Shown: positions 35,441 through 47,860, numbered from the stretch's first letter. The stretch is DNA of 64,000 nucleotides from Coenobita brevimanus (GCA_032717465.1 CM064690.1:25873153-25937152), one strand, 5' to 3'. The notes: a model not told the origin generated them from the letters alone. Made by a program: numbers and translations.

Positions 35441-35799
35441 TGTAATCATAACTAAGAGGCCATCCTTCCTAACTTAAGGTATGGGAAGGTATGGTAACTT
35501 AGGATTGTGAGAAAAGGTCTTGTGGTTTCTGTGAAGTTATTACACACGCCTCCTCTATTACTGATGTCGTCGGTGAGTTAGAGAAAGTTAGAGATAGATG
35601 AAAGTTAGGGAGAGTTAGATGATTGTCTGGGGTGAGCTAGGGAAAGTTAGGACGGGGGCAGGAGCAGTTTAAGCTGCCGTAAGTAAAGGAAAGGTTATTT
35701 ATGGATAGTTAGACTGTGATACGTTATTGAGAAGTTAGGGCAGCTTAAGAATTATTGTCTGGTTATAACTATGGCTATCCTTCTTAACTGCAGACCCTT

Positions 35800-35922
35800 C
35801 TCTCTCTCTCTCTCTCTCTGCGACTTACAAGGGGTGGGAGGGAGACAGAAACAGGAACAAGATTACATTAAGAAATTATTAAGAAGTTGGGTTAATTTAT
35901 AATTCTGTGTGAGGTTATAAAT

Positions 35923-35966
<44 letters not shown>
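35800..35966. repeat. (CT)n and (GA)n
   Basis: (CT)n at 35801-35819 and (GA)n at 35926-35966. Confidence 0.93.
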
Positions 35967-35969
<3 letters not shown>

Positions 35970-36039
35970 CTATACCTAAATAATTCACAATAATACACGA
36001 AAATGCTAACTTTCTTTTTTTTATCTCCCTTTTTTTTAG

Positions 36040-36173
36040 AGATACCAGAAGACAAGCCTACAATCACCGGCACTCAGCATCAGTATCGCATAGGTGACAC
36101 GGTTCAACTTAATTGCAGCTCACCTAGGTCATTCCCGCCCGCTGACCTCGCCTGGTTCATCAACGAAGAGAGG
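36040..36173 (+). CDS. Beaten path-like Ig protein, internal exon (start of Ig domain 2)
   Basis: This exon follows a 1.39 kb intron. The acceptor is a T-rich tract ending in TAG at 36039 and the donor is GTAAGT at 36174. The first two bases complete a Glu codon begun by the previous exon, which gives MTVV-E-IPEDKP across the junction. The 44 full codons read PTITGTQHQYRIGDTVQLNC, then SPRSFPPADLAWFINEER. This is the A'-B-C strand region of the second Ig domain, with the B-strand Cys (residue 70 of the visible protein) and the C-strand Trp (residue 83). The ITG...Y.iGDtv.lNC pattern followed by LtWfIN is characteristic of Beat proteins. It ends on a codon boundary, matching phase 0 of the exon at 48034. 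An open frame runs on into the intron but has no Ig content. Confidence 0.9.
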
Positions 36174-36289
36174 GTAAGTGGCTCGTTAAGTGGTTCTCAG
36201 TGGTGGTTGGGTCGTTAACTTGCCCCTTAATGGTTGGAGCAGATCTAGTATTCTATTCCACATGCATCCACCGACTCAAAACGCTCCTC

Positions 36290-36775
36290 CACACAACAAC
36301 CCATATCCACCCATCCACCCAAAAACTCGCTTCCACCCATCCATCCACTCAAACCTCCACCCTTCCATCCATCCATCCACCAGTCCACCCAAACGTTCAC
36401 TCATCCACCCTTCTATCCACCCATGCCTCCACCCATCCATCCACTCAAACCTCTACCCATCCATCCTTCCATCCACTCAAATCTTCACCCATCCACCCTT
36501 CCATCCACCCAAACCTCAACCCATCCACCCTTCTATCCATCCAAACCTCCACCCATTCACCCACCCAAACCTCCATCCATCCACCCAAACCTCTATCCAT
36601 CCACCCTTCCATTCACCCAAATCTCCATCCATCCACCCTTCCATCCACCCAAACCTCCATTCATCCATCCTTCCATCCACCCAAGTTTCCACTCATCCAC
36701 CCTTCCATCCACCCAAACTTCCATCCACCAAAACCTCCACCCATCCACCTCCACCCATCCAATACACCACTCATG
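36290..36775 (+). repeat. ~28 bp CATCCACCCTTCC minisatellite
   Basis: Units CATCCACCCTTCCATCCACC plus CAAACCTC, about 17 copies, just inside the third intron. The 320-codon frame is an artefact. Confidence 0.93.
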
Positions 36776-36826
36776 GGTGTTGACTTAAGATGCACTGAGA
36801 TACACATTCGCCACACAATACACCCT

Positions 36827-36828
<2 letters not shown>

Positions 36829-36869
<41 letters not shown>

Positions 36870-36930
36870 CACTTTACAAACCTGATTTAGCCTCACCGCA
36901 TTTTGACCTGCAGGACTTAGCAATGGCAAA

Positions 36931-36987
<57 letters not shown>

Positions 36988-37060
36988 ACACACACACAAA
37001 CACACACACCACACACACATACATATACACACACACACACCTACGCCCCTTCCACACACA
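36829..37060 (+). repeat. (GA)n and (CA)n
   Basis: (GA)n at 36831-36865 and (CA)n at 36931-37040 with ACC and ATA interruptions. Confidence 0.95.
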
Positions 37061-37289
37061 CCCACGCACCCCCACAAAAAAAGAAAATATCCACTTCACA
37101 ACCCTGATTTAACAAGGCCACAGCGCCACTCACCTCTAGGGAGAACAGAACAAGCCACCTGAACATAATCTGGAAATAACAGCAGAACAGCACATCCCCA
37201 AGAGACAAAAAAAAAAAAAAAAGAAAAAAGAAAAATCTAGCCCCACTAAAAACATGAACTCTGGTATTTCACATATTCCTGAAAGCCTC

Positions 37290-37509
37290 GAGAGAGAGAG
37301 AGAGAGAGAGAGAGAAGTATCAAATCACACTCAGTTAATCCGCTGCCGTCACCTTTAAATCCTTCGCCAACCAACAACGACTGATGTGTACTGAGGTAAA
37401 CATTACTCCCAGGCACACGATGAACCCATACACATAATGGATTATATCTACCTATGGGTAACTGTCTATCTATCTACCTATTTCTCTAAACATTCATAGC
37501 TACAATCAC

Positions 37510-37579
<70 letters not shown>

Positions 37580-37580
37580 G
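37290..37580 (+). repeat. (GA)n and (CA)n
   Basis: (GA)n at 37290-37314 and (CA)n at 37511-37579. Confidence 0.95.
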
Positions 37581-37659
37581 GCAGAGTAAATGAACACCAT
37601 CCATCCATCCAAACATGATCCTATCCTGTACTGTTGCATCAGAAGTGTAAATGCCCCGG

Positions 37660-38205
37660 ATCTAGGCTACTTAGTCCAAGCATACAGGGAAAGGGTGACC
37701 AGTCAGTCCTCCCCGAGCGGCATTCTATGAGCCACTATCTCCAAACATAACTCTAATCAACCCTTATGAGCTACTTTTCATTTTCCTTTTTTTTTTTTGG
37801 GGGGGGGATGCTTAACCCAAAACACCTCCAGGCACCTATTAATCGGTTATATGGTTACTTCCCATCGTAATTAGTTTCACGGAGTACAAGCAACTAATTT
37901 GTCATTCAATGTAGAGTCACCCGCAGGTAGTACTTCACCAAATGAGTGGATGGTGTCAACCCCAACCTACTGCCGGAACCAGGACACACCAATTCTCAAT
38001 CTACATAATTTTTCGGAATCCAGAGGGAGAGAACCATCAAAATTTTTGGTTCCAGAGCCACAGTAACTCACATATTACTTCCCCTGTCAGTGCCAATTAT
38101 TATTATATTATTTTTTTTTTAATGCAAGGAAGAAGGAACCAAAGGCCAGAAACCCGCAAAAACGTTCCCTCCAAGAAAAAACAAAAACAAGATAACAGAG
38201 ACCCC
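37660..38205 (+). repeat. Dispersed R5 repeat, longest copy
   Basis: It contains the R5 segments, the AAATGAGTGGATGGTGTCAA module and a 3' module TGCAAGGAAGAAGGAACCAA, AGGCCAGAAACCCGC at 38121. The 3' module recurs at 62420-62465 (+) and 53461-53495 (-). The repeat ends in an A-rich tract (38150-38247), so it may be a poly(A)-tailed retroposon. Confidence 0.6.
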
Positions 38206-38219
38206 AACTGCAGATCCGT

Positions 38220-38281
38220 GGTAAAAAAAAAAAAAAAAAAAAAAAAATTATTCCACAACTGAGTCAAGTTTGGTCTACAAC

Positions 38282-38312
<31 letters not shown>

Positions 38313-38517
38313 CACGAGGAAAAAAAAAAATCCATTATATAACCCTGATGTATACTATGCCCCCTCGCCATTATTTATATATCCGGGTCGTGCAGGGGAG
38401 ATTATCATTTTCTTCACTGATATTTTTCCGCTCGGCCTCTTCCTCTTGCATATTTGGGAGGCGGCCTGGCAACCTCTTAACTCCTGCTACCTATGTTCTT
38501 CTTTACTTTACGCATAT

Positions 38518-38554
<37 letters not shown>

Positions 38555-38848
38555 GCTTTATTTCTTACTTTCCTCTATTTCCACCAACTTGCCATGTTCC
38601 ATTCAACTACTTCCTGACAAACCTCTCTCTCTCTCTCTCTCTCTCTCTTCTATTTCTATCTACCATCTACTCCTCCCCTCTTTTCTGTCGATCCTATTTA
38701 CCACATAATTAATCTCCTTCCCCTCCCACACCCATCCCCCATCCTCCCCTCATCTCCCCTTCCTCCCTCTCGCCTCCCACTCCAGTTCTCCCTCCCTCTC
38801 CTCTCCCTTTTCTGCCCTTCCCTATGTCTCTCCTCCTCTCCTCACTTT

Positions 38849-38892
<44 letters not shown>

Positions 38893-39418
38893 TTTATGTC
38901 CTTCCTTTCCACTTTCCTCCTCGCTTCTCTTCTCTTCCCCTCCGTTTTAATTCCTTTCCTTCCTTCCTTCTCTTTCCCCTCTCCCGTGGCCCACTCACTC
39001 TACATACCTTCCCCTCCCTTCCTCATTTTCCCCTCTTCCTTCCCTTTCACCTTCCTCCCTTATTCCCTCAAGTCTCACCTCCTCTCTCTCCTTCTTCCCC
39101 TTCCTCCTTCCCATTTTCTTCAGTTCTTTGTCGTTACTCCTCCTATTCCTTCTTCCTTCACTACCTCCCTGTCTTCCTTCCTCTTCTCCTACCCAGTATA
39201 TTTCCTCTTTTCCTCACTTCCTCCTTTCGTCTTATCGTCTGTTCTTCTTTATCCCTTTTTTCTCTCGTTCATTTTTCTTCCTTCTATCACTTCCCTTTCC
39301 TCCTCTTTCTTCTCCTCCCTCCCCTCTTTCAACTTTCTCCTGCCCCTTCCTCCCTCCCTTCGTCCCTCCCTCTCTATGTAACTCTCTTCTTACCCCTATT
39401 CCTCCTCCTTCCCCCCCT

Positions 39419-39452
<34 letters not shown>

Positions 39453-39950
39453 GCAATATTGGCCCCAGCTTGGAAAACAGACGACATGCACTTCCTCTTT
39501 GCCTTCCACTTCCTCTTCTTTTTCTCCTTCCTCTTCCCCTTTCTCTTCCTCTTCTTTTTCCTCCACATTCCTCATTCTTTTCTTCGTCTTCCTCTTCTTT
39601 TTCTCCTTTCTCTTTTCCTTTTTTTTTCTTCATTCTTCCTTGTTCCATTCCTCTTCTTCCTATTCTTCTTCCTCCCCTCACCGCCCATTTTAAGAGTATT
39701 TTTCTTCTTTCTATTCCTTCCTCTTCCTCTTCCAGCTTCCTTTTCCTCCATCAGTTCCTCTTATTCTTCCTCTTCTTTCCCTTTCTCATCTACATCCTTC
39801 CTCTTCCTCTTATTTTTGCTTTCCCCCCTTCTTCCTGTTCCTCTTAATGTTCACTTCTTTCCCTTCCTCTTGTCCTTCTTTTTTTCTTTTTTCCTCATCC
39901 ACTGTTCCTCTTGGTCAACCCACCCACATAATACATTTACGCACACGCTT
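38220..39950 (+). repeat. Poly(A), (CT)n blocks and polypyrimidine tract
   Basis: A 26-base A run at 38222-38247, (CT)n at 38282-38308, 38521-38552, 38622-38648 and 38852-38886, then C/T-rich DNA to 39900. Frames of 185-239 codons are simple sequence. Confidence 0.9.
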
Positions 39951-39959
39951 CCTAGTCCA

Positions 39960-40490
39960 CACAAGTAGACGCCATAATACGCACATGAATAAAACGCATA
40001 TGACGGTAAAGCTTTAAAGTTTTTCTCTCTCTTACTTTATTTTCTTTTTATTATTTTTCTTTTTGCACTAACAGAGACGACAAGTTCAGTGCGTGTCCCT
40101 AACTGTGTAACTCACTCACTCATTCACTCGCTCGCTCACTCACTCAATCACTGAATCATGGAAAGTTTTTGAAGGATGAAATATGGCAAGCTGCAACCGT
40201 AGAATTTTATAAGCACCACACATGCCTTCCTGCCGCACTCAAAGGGGTGTCTGGGGTGCGTCTTAGGTGCTTTAAGTGTGTATCTAGGGTGTGTCTGTGG
40301 TGCGTATCCAAAGACAAGAAGGACAGGTTTTGGGTGAGATGGGGTGGTGAATACGGATCCACTTAGTTTGGTTAAAATGGGATCAAGTGTCTCTGAAAAT
40401 ACGAGCACACTAAAACTCTGTCCCTTCGCCACACACTTCCTTGTTTGTAGGATCTAAAAAAAAATATATGAAAACAAACAGTAATTCTTC
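39960..40490. other. Low-repeat intronic stretch
   Basis: (ACTC)n at 40111-40150. GGTGTGTCT/GGTGCGTCTTAGGTG-type short imperfect repeats lie at 40245-40310 and keep a 94-codon - strand frame open. No gene recognised. Confidence 0.45.
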
Positions 40491-40539
40491 TGTTTGGAAT
40501 TTTCTGTACGCCATCTTTACCACTCATCTCAGTCTTTAC

Positions 40540-41245
40540 TTCCTTCCCTTCGCCTCTTCACATCTTTAAACCCTTCTCTTCTTCTTCTCTCAGCATCATT
40601 CCCTCCTCACATCTCTTCCTCCTTCTTGCTTTATTATCCTCTCCTTTCACTCATAGAAAAGATACCACAGTCTTGTTTTAGAAAGGATCATCACGTGCTT
40701 TGCTGTTTGCCTTCTCTTGTAATCCTCTCTATTTTCTCTGTTCCTTCCTTCCCATCCTGTCCTCCATCCTTCTCTTCTTCCTTCATTCTTCCATCTTATC
40801 GTTCCATCCCTCCTCTCCTCCCTCCCTCCTTCCTTCTGGTCTCTCTCCATCCTTCCCTCTTTCCTTTCTCTCTTCATTCTTCCCTATCGTTCCACTCTCT
40901 CCTCCCTTCCTCCCTCCTCCCTTCTTGTCTTCCTTCATCCTTCCTCCTTTCCTTGTTTTCTTCCTTCATTCTTCCCTCTTAACGTTTCATTCTCCACTCG
41001 TCCCTTCCTCTTTCCTTCCTTCATCCTTCTCTCTTTCCTTCCATTCTCCTCTCCTCCTTCCCTCTTTCCTTTCCCATCCCGCCATTCTCCCCTCCTTTCT
41101 AGTTCTCTTCTGGTCATTCTCTCATTTATTCCCTTCTCTTTTCCCTCTCTTCCATTCCTGTTCTCATTTCCCCTCTTCCCTTGACATACATCTTTCCTTT
41201 ACATATTCTCTCTCTCTCTCTTTCTCTCCCTCTCTCTCTCTCGCT
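40540..41245 (+). repeat. Polypyrimidine tract
   Basis: CTTCCTTCCTCC DNA with (CT)n at 41208-41242. Confidence 0.88.
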
Positions 41246-41449
41246 TCATAAGCTCCGCTCACCCCGCAATCTGTTAAGTTACGTGGGTATATTGAGAGAG
41301 AGAGAGAGAGAGAGAGCATAATCCCATCCATATAAAACGCACACTCTCTCTTTTCCGTACACGCAGACAATAAACACACACGCACACAAAGCCGCCTGCC
41401 TATGCAATAAAATAAAAGCTTAAAGATAAAACTTAAGCCCCATGTAGGT

Positions 41450-41492
<43 letters not shown>

Positions 41493-41497
41493 GCACA

Positions 41498-41577
<80 letters not shown>

Positions 41578-41636
41578 CATACATACAAACAAAAGCATCA
41601 TCACACAAAACGCACCCACACCCATGCATGCCCCCT

Positions 41637-41699
<63 letters not shown>

Positions 41700-41965
41700 A
41701 AAACAACTCTCGCACACGGACAAATGCATTTATGTACAATATACACACATCCACACACATTTATATATACACATCATGCACAAACTCTCTCTCTCTCTCT
41801 CTCATATACATTTTCATACATACTGGAATAATTATGGAAAAATATACAAACACACACATTTATACATACACAACATACACAAACTCTCTCTCTTTCTCTG
41901 TCTGTCTGTCTGTCTCTGTCTCTCTCTCTCTCGCTATCGTAACACACACACACACACACTCTAAT
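41450..41965 (+). repeat. (CA)n, (AT)n, (CT)n cluster
   Basis: (CA)n with CGCG interruptions at 41453-41546 running into (TA)n at 41547-41570, (CA)n at 41640-41697, CT blocks at 41786-41803 and 41884-41933, and (CA)n at 41942-41959. Confidence 0.93.
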
Positions 41966-41989
41966 CCTTGCATTCTGTTTTCTTCTCTG

Positions 41990-42245
41990 TTCAAACTTTC
42001 CCTCTTTTTCGTCTTCCCCTCCTCCCCTTCATTCCTCTCCTCTCTTCTCTACTTTCTTCTCCCTTATTTTCCTCTCCTCTCCTCTCTTCTTTCTTCTCCC
42101 TTACTTTCCTATCCTCTTCTCTTTTCCTCCTCTCCTCTCTTGTCCTCTCCTTCTCCTCTTCTCCCCTATATTCCTCTCCTCTCCTCTCATCCCTTCTCTT
42201 CTCTCTTCTCCCCTATTCTTCTCTCCTCATTCTTCCTTCCTCTTA
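41990..42245 (+). repeat. CTCTCCTCT polypyrimidine tract
   Basis: Imperfect TCTCCTCTCCTCTCTTC units; not coding. Confidence 0.88.
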
Positions 42246-42304
42246 AACGCAAGATGAAGAAGCTAGATAGGGTACTCAAAGAAACAAAGGCGTCACAGCC
42301 AAAC

Positions 42305-42500
42305 TCTGACCCTGACTCGTGACCTCTGACCTTGACCCCTGACCTTAACCTCTAACCTTGATCCCTGACATTGACCTCTGACCGATCGGCACCAAAATCG
42401 GGTCACTTCGTCTCACCCTGACAAACAATGCATAGGTCAGTTTTAATCCCTATCAGATCAAGCATTCACGAGATATCACAGCGTCCTCACCCTTGACCTT
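42305..42500 (+). repeat. TGACCT-rich repeat with conserved-looking tail
   Basis: About nine GACCT/GACCC half-site-like hexamers spaced 6-12 bp (TGACCTCTGACCTTGACCCC and onward) fill 42307-42382. They are followed by CACCAAAATCGGGTCACTTC and AAGCATTCACGAGATATCAC. Tracts of TGACCTTTGACC followed by ACCAAAAT...GAGTTAT are, from general knowledge, a widespread metazoan repeat type. The hexamer is also the reverse of the nuclear-receptor half-site AGGTCA. Confidence 0.5.
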
Positions 42501-42510
42501 ATCGCGTGAT

Positions 42511-42716
42511 TCGTATTCTCGTCGGGTGAGAAGGCTCCCTAGCACCTCTTCCTTAGCGATTTATTTCTGGTTATGGCTGGTTAATATCCTTTTGTATACT
42601 ACTCACGGAGAGGACGGCGACATCAGAAGGATTTATGTAGCACAGGGGAGGACAGTAACAGGTAATAAGCAAAATAAATCGCTTAGGAAATGGTGTTACG
42701 GAGTTTTCTTACCTGG
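42511..42716. mobile_element. Palindromic R3 repeat, copy 1
   Basis: The left arm is CGTATTCTCGTCGGGTGAG, GGCTCCCTAGCACCTCTTCC and TTAGCGATTTATTTCTGG. The right arm, from 42669, is AAAATAAATCGCTTAGGAAA, TGGTGTTACGG. The arms are about 50 bp and roughly 70% complementary around a ~100 bp centre. The same arms occur near 53.0 and 63.8 kb. Confidence 0.7.
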
Positions 42717-42824
42717 CACTTGACTTCTACTCGATCTACATTAAAATCGACCAATATTTAAAATATATATAAAGGTTTTGACACAGAGTTTGACCCAATT
42801 ACGATCCACACCAGTGCAGGAGAT

Positions 42825-43095
42825 ATTTTACATACATACAGGATATACAGGCATAAGAAAATACATACATACACACATACAAACACACATTACACACTTT
42901 ACATACATAAAAATACATACATACATATATACATACATTACATACATAAAAATAAATACATAAACGCATCAATAGATACTGGCATACAAGCAAATACACA
43001 TACATTCATACATACAGACAGACAGACAAACACATACATGCTGTACGTACATACATACATATGCTGGAGACATACATATTAACATACACAGATCC
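42825..43095 (+). repeat. (CATA)n tract
   Basis: ACATACATACAT tetranucleotides with AAAT and CAGA variants. Confidence 0.9.
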
Positions 43096-43144
43096 ATACA
43101 CAGACATGGGTTTGATGGCAATAGCTAACCCTACGGCGATACGC

Positions 43145-43273
<129 letters not shown>

Positions 43274-43319
43274 CTATGGAAATACTGTGCTGAAAAGAGA
43301 CGAAGACAAAAGAAATAAA

Positions 43320-43576
43320 GGGGGAAGAAAAAGAGGGAGGAGGGCATGGGATGAGTGAAAGAAAAAAAGGAAGGAAGGAAGGAAGGAAGGAAGGAAAGGA
43401 AGAAGGAAGGAAGGAAGAGATAGAAAGAAGAAAGAGAAGGAATGAAAGAAATGAATTAAGGAAGGAAGGAAGGGTCATGTTGATGGAATGAAAGGAATGA
43501 AAGAATGAAGGAAAGAATGAAAGGATGAGAGTGGTTAAATATGGAGACACAGAATGAAATAAATGAAGAGGTAAAA

Positions 43577-43618
<42 letters not shown>

Positions 43619-43648
43619 AACATTGAGCTTAAAGTGAAAACAACATGG

Positions 43649-43683
<35 letters not shown>

Positions 43684-44100
43684 GGAGGGAATGGATCAGA
43701 GAACAGGCAGACAGGCAGAGGCAGGCAGGCAGGCAGGGAGGAAGGTAGGTCGGTTGGAAGATATGGATAAGTAGGTAGGTAGGTAGATAGACAGGCAGGT
43801 AAGTAGACAGGTAGGCAGGCAGGGAAAACGGGCAAGTATATTGGTAAGTAGGTAAGTAGGTAGACACGTAAGTAGGTAGGCAGGTAGGTAGGTAGAAGTG
43901 TAGGTAGTCAGCAAAGTAGAATAGCAGGCAGACAAAGACAGAGAAACAGGCAGACTGAGATGACTGTTTGAGGTAGGCAGAGAGAGAGGCAGACAGACAG
44001 AAATGCATAGAAACTGACAGGTAGAGAGGCAGAGTTTCAGGCAGACAAATAGACAGGCAGACAGGCAGAAAGGCAGACAGACAGGCAGGCATATTGTGAG
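43320..44100 (+). repeat. (GGAA)n, (CA)n, (GT)n and (GCAG/GTAG)n
   Basis: GGAA units at 43366-43420, (CA)n at 43580-43612, (GT)n at 43651-43680 and GCAGGCAG/GTAGGTAG/GACAGACA DNA at 43700-44093. Cys/Leu/Tyr frames on - are artefacts. Confidence 0.92.
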
Positions 44101-44164
44101 AGCCACCTGCCCTGATCGACACTACCCCTCCCCCCCCTTGCAGCGTGAATACAGCTCCCCAATA

Positions 44165-44295
44165 CCTCCCCCCCTAGATATTCTCCCCTGTCCTCCCCTA
44201 GATATTCTCCCCTGTCCTCCCCTAGATATTCTCCCCTGTCCTCCCCTAGATATTCTCCCCTGTCCTCCCCTAGATATTCTCCCCTGTCCTCCCCA
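44165..44295 (+). repeat. 24 bp minisatellite, 5 units
   Basis: CCCTAGATATTCTCCCCTGT plus CCTC, repeated with almost no change. There are no spacers, so it is not a CRISPR array. Confidence 0.95.
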
Positions 44296-44344
44296 TCACA
44301 TCCCTCCCTTCAATACCCCTCCGCAGTCTGGGTATGGTGAGTTG

Positions 44345-44960
44345 GGACGACAGTGGGATTTATGAGGGAGACAAAGGGATTTATGGGGAGGGAGATAGTG
44401 GGATTTATGAGGGAGGGAGACAGTGGGATTTATGAGGGAGACAAGGGGATTTATGGGGAGGGAGACAGTGGGATTCATGAAGGAGGGAGACAGTGGGATT
44501 TACGGGGAGGAAATGGGTGGGGGAGAGATGTATGGAGAAAGGGAGGGGGAAGGGGAGATTAGTAGCCTATTTACGACCCCCCTCCCCCCCAGTCAAGCCC
44601 CCCATTTGAAATTCTGGATTTTTTCAATATATTTACACCATGCAGTGGAGAGGGAGTGATGGAGGACGTGAGTGTGGGGTTGGGATTTGTGACGGGGAGT
44701 AGGCAGGATAGATGGAAAGGGGGGAGTTATAGGGAGAGGGGATTAATGAGGAGGGAGGATTTATAGGGAGAAAGGATTAATGGGGAGGGAGGATAGATGT
44801 AGAGGGTGGAGTCATAGGGAGAATGGATTAATGGGGAGGAAGGATAGATGGAGAGGGAAGAGTGATAGGGAGAGAGGATTAATGGGGAGGGAGGATTTAT
44901 AGGGAGGGGAGGCTTATGGGGGAAGAGGGATTTATGAGTAGGGAGAGGGATCTACGAGGA
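44345..44960 (+). repeat. GTGGGATTTATGAGGGAG and related G-rich repeats
   Basis: Units of about 22-28 bp at 44345-44510, and GGATTAATGGGGAGGGAGGA-type units of 40-50 bp at 44690-44955. Confidence 0.88.
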
Positions 44961-44962
<2 letters not shown>

Positions 44963-45010
<48 letters not shown>

Positions 45011-45965
45011 GGATGGAAATTGAGGAAGGAAGATTTATGGGGAAGGGAGGAAAGAGGAGGTAGGTATGGGAGGGGGAGGGAGGGGAAAGGATAGGTAAGG
45101 GGGAAAGAGGGGAGAAGGAGTGGGTAAGGAATGGGGAGAATGGGGATGAAGGAGGGGAGAGGAGTGGAATACGGAAGGGGAAAGAGAAAAAGGAGGTAGG
45201 GGAGAGGATGGGACTGGGGAGAGAGGGTTGACAGGGGGAGAGAATGGGGAAGGGGGGCGAGGAAGAGTGCGTTATGGAGGGGAAGTGAGGGGAAATGAAT
45301 GTAGTGGGGAGGGAAAGAGTGGGCAGGGGATGTGAGAGGGGAGGGGTAGGTGAATGTGGGGATGGATGGGACGAGGGGAATGAAGGAGAGGTCGAGAGGA
45401 GTGAGATGGGGAGTGAGCAGGGGTAGCAGTAGAGGGGAAGGGGGAGGGGTATAAGAAGGGGAAAAGGAGAAAAAGAGACGGACAGTGAAAGGGAGGGAGA
45501 TGGGTGGGGAGGGGAAGTGTAGGGGGCTAGAGGGATGGGGGGGGAGAGGCTGGGGAGGGGGGGAAGGGGAAGAATGGGGTACAGGGGAAGGTTTAACTGA
45601 AGGCCAAGGGGGTGGAAGGGTTGAAGGAAAGTGGGGGTGGAGGTAGGGGAAAGAGAGAGAGGGAGGGGGGTTGGGAGGGGTGGGGAGAGGTGGACATTAT
45701 GTAAATTAGAGAATCCGATTATCCGCATAGACGATAGTGCTGGTAAATTATGGAGAGGGATAGTGAGTGGGGTGGCGAGTGGGGAGAGAGGGGTGGGGGT
45801 GGGGAGTGGGGAGAGAGGGATGGGGATGGTGGGGAGTGGGGAGATGAGGATAGTGATTGGGGTGGGGAGTGGGAAGAAAGGGCTGGGGGTGGTGGGGAGT
45901 GGAGGTTAGGGATGGTAGGAGTGGGGATCAGTGGGGGTGGTGAGTGCGGTGAGGCTGGGTGAATG
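44963..45965 (+). repeat. (GA)n and GGGGA-rich tract
   Basis: (GA)n at 44965-45009, then 600 bp of GGGGAAGG-type purine DNA, and GGGGTGGGGAGTGGGGAGAG units at 45760-45960. G-runs could form quadruplexes. The 258-codon - strand frame is an artefact. Confidence 0.9.
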
Positions 45966-46089
45966 GTGAGGGATACTGAGAGGTATGAGTGGTAGTTAAA
46001 TATTGAAAATAATAAATATACAGGATTTTAATACAGCAATTAATATATCGAAAAGAGAAAATGAGAAACCAACAACAACAAAAACAACA

Positions 46090-46272
<183 letters not shown>

Positions 46273-46389
46273 AAGCTACTGATTAACACCAGGGTCACAT
46301 ACACATTACACCACGGATAAAAATATTCACTTCAGAATAAATAAAAAAAATAAACAATAAACAGATGATTATATTTAGTTAAAGGCTGT

Positions 46390-46847
46390 TTACTCGGAGT
46401 GTGGGTGAAAGACAATGGGAGTGGGGTGGAGTGGGGGGAGACGAGTGGGAAAAATGGGGGATCGAGAGAAATGGGTGTGGAGGAGACTGTGGGTGGGGTG
46501 GAATGGGGGGGATAGAGAGTGGAGGGAGAATAGTGGGAATAATAGGGGGTGGAGAGAAATGGGTGTTGAGGAGATTGTGGGTGGGGTGGAGTAGGGATGG
46601 GGTGGAGTGGAAAGATAGTGGAGAAGAAGAGAAGAAAGAGAAAGAAAAATAATGGAGAGAAGAGAAAAATGAAGAAAGAGTGGAGAGAAGAGAATGACGA
46701 AGAAAAAGAGTGGAGAGGGGAGAAAGAGAAAAAAAAAGTGGAGAGAGGAGAAAGAGGAAGAAAAAAAAGTGGAGAGAAGAGAAAGGAAGAAAAAGAGATG
46801 TGAAAGAACGAGGAGGAAGGAAGAGAGAAGATGGGAGGGAATAGCGT

Positions 46848-46881
<34 letters not shown>

Positions 46882-46882
46882 G
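46390..46882 (+). repeat. GGGTGGGGTGGA repeats and GAGAAGA purine tract
   Basis: Two ~100 bp units containing AGAAATGGGTGTGGAGGAGA lie at 46470-46600, then AGTGGAGAGAAGAGAAAGA units to 46800 and (GA)n at 46855-46882. Confidence 0.88.
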
Positions 46883-47074
46883 ACATTTGTGGGGGGGTTG
46901 ATCCTGCCGTGAACTACTCTCATAATCAGATTTGACCACAACAAGAGAGAGATGGCTTTTAGTGGGAATGCTGGGGAGGGGGGCTGCGTGTGGGGGGGAT
47001 GGCGAAGGGGGGGGCGGCTCTCCCAGTGTCCTATCCACCCGATTCTACTATTTACATCTCAGTGTTTCGTGTGT

Positions 47075-47130
47075 GTTTAACTTTTTCTCTCTCTCTCTCT
47101 TTGTTTACTTTTATCTAGCCCACTGCCTCT

Positions 47131-47169
<39 letters not shown>

Positions 47170-47386
47170 ACCTTTCATATTCTCCTCGCTCCATCAAGCC
47201 ATCGTTAAATCCCTAATCCCCCATGAGTCCGCATTTAACCTGGAATCCTGATTAAATCCCGTCCAGGTATTTATATCCTCGTTTTTCCTCTGTAATAAAC
47301 AAGATATCACAATTTCATTTTTTCTTGTGACTGCAATTTTTCTTTCCTCCTTTTCATGTTTATTAAATCCACCTTCTCCTCATCCC

Positions 47387-47425
<39 letters not shown>
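47075..47425 (+). repeat. (CT)n and (CA)n
   Basis: (CT)n at 47083-47100 and 47139-47168, (CA)n at 47397-47425. Confidence 0.93.
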
Positions 47426-47427
<2 letters not shown>

Positions 47428-47790
47428 GGGGGCTGACCGAATCCCATTTATTTTCCATTCTTTGTTTCTCGTAATTACACGCTATTACGCTTTTTTAAAA
47501 ACTCCTCTTGCAACACCACACATATATATATTTTTTTAATTCTTCAGATAATGAGAAAATCCCCTAAATACCTCTACCCCTTAATTAACCTAGAAACCTG
47601 TAATTTAATCCCACTTAGGGTTTCAATATAACCTCCTTTAATCCCACTTAGGGCTTCAATATGGCGGGTTTCCTCTATCATGCTGTTAGATCACGCTGTT
47701 CCTTATATTTTTTCTTAATCCCTCGCACCTCATCCCTCATACTTCAAGGTGCTTCCCCGACACTGATACAATCCCACTTATGGCTTCAGT
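47425..47790 (+). repeat. Scattered fragments of the exon-48034 start region
   Basis: GGGGGCTGACCGAATCCCA at 47428 matches the copy at about 47928, and both are followed by related T-rich, GTTTCTC-containing sequence. AATCCCACTTAGGG-like pieces followed by TTCAATAT or TTCAGT occur at 47607, 47640 and 47769. They resemble AATCCCACTTAGGGCTACAG at 48098 in the functional exon. I read them as older, degraded partial copies. Confidence 0.6.
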
Positions 47791-47860
47791 CTGCTGCTTC
47801 CTCCATACTCCTCTTTTTATCTGTCTCTTTTCTATTACCTAATCACACTTCATTCAATCC

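Noticed and set aside
36174..36218. Extension of the Ig exon past 36173
   Set aside because: The frame stays open a little further, but GTAAGT at 36174 and exact phase to the exon at 48034, which continues the Ig2 fold, show the exon ends here.
40148..40432. 94-codon - strand open frame as a gene
   Set aside because: It spans short imperfect GGTGTGTCT repeats, has no recognisable domain and lies inside the large Beat-like intron without splice support.
44165..44295. CRISPR-like direct repeats
   Set aside because: The units are head-to-tail 24-mers with no spacers, in a eukaryotic context.
44140..44300. Possible extra Beat-like exon after TTGCAG at 44142
   Set aside because: The acceptor-like site is followed by a minisatellite with no Ig sequence, and exons 36040 and 48034 already join without a gap.
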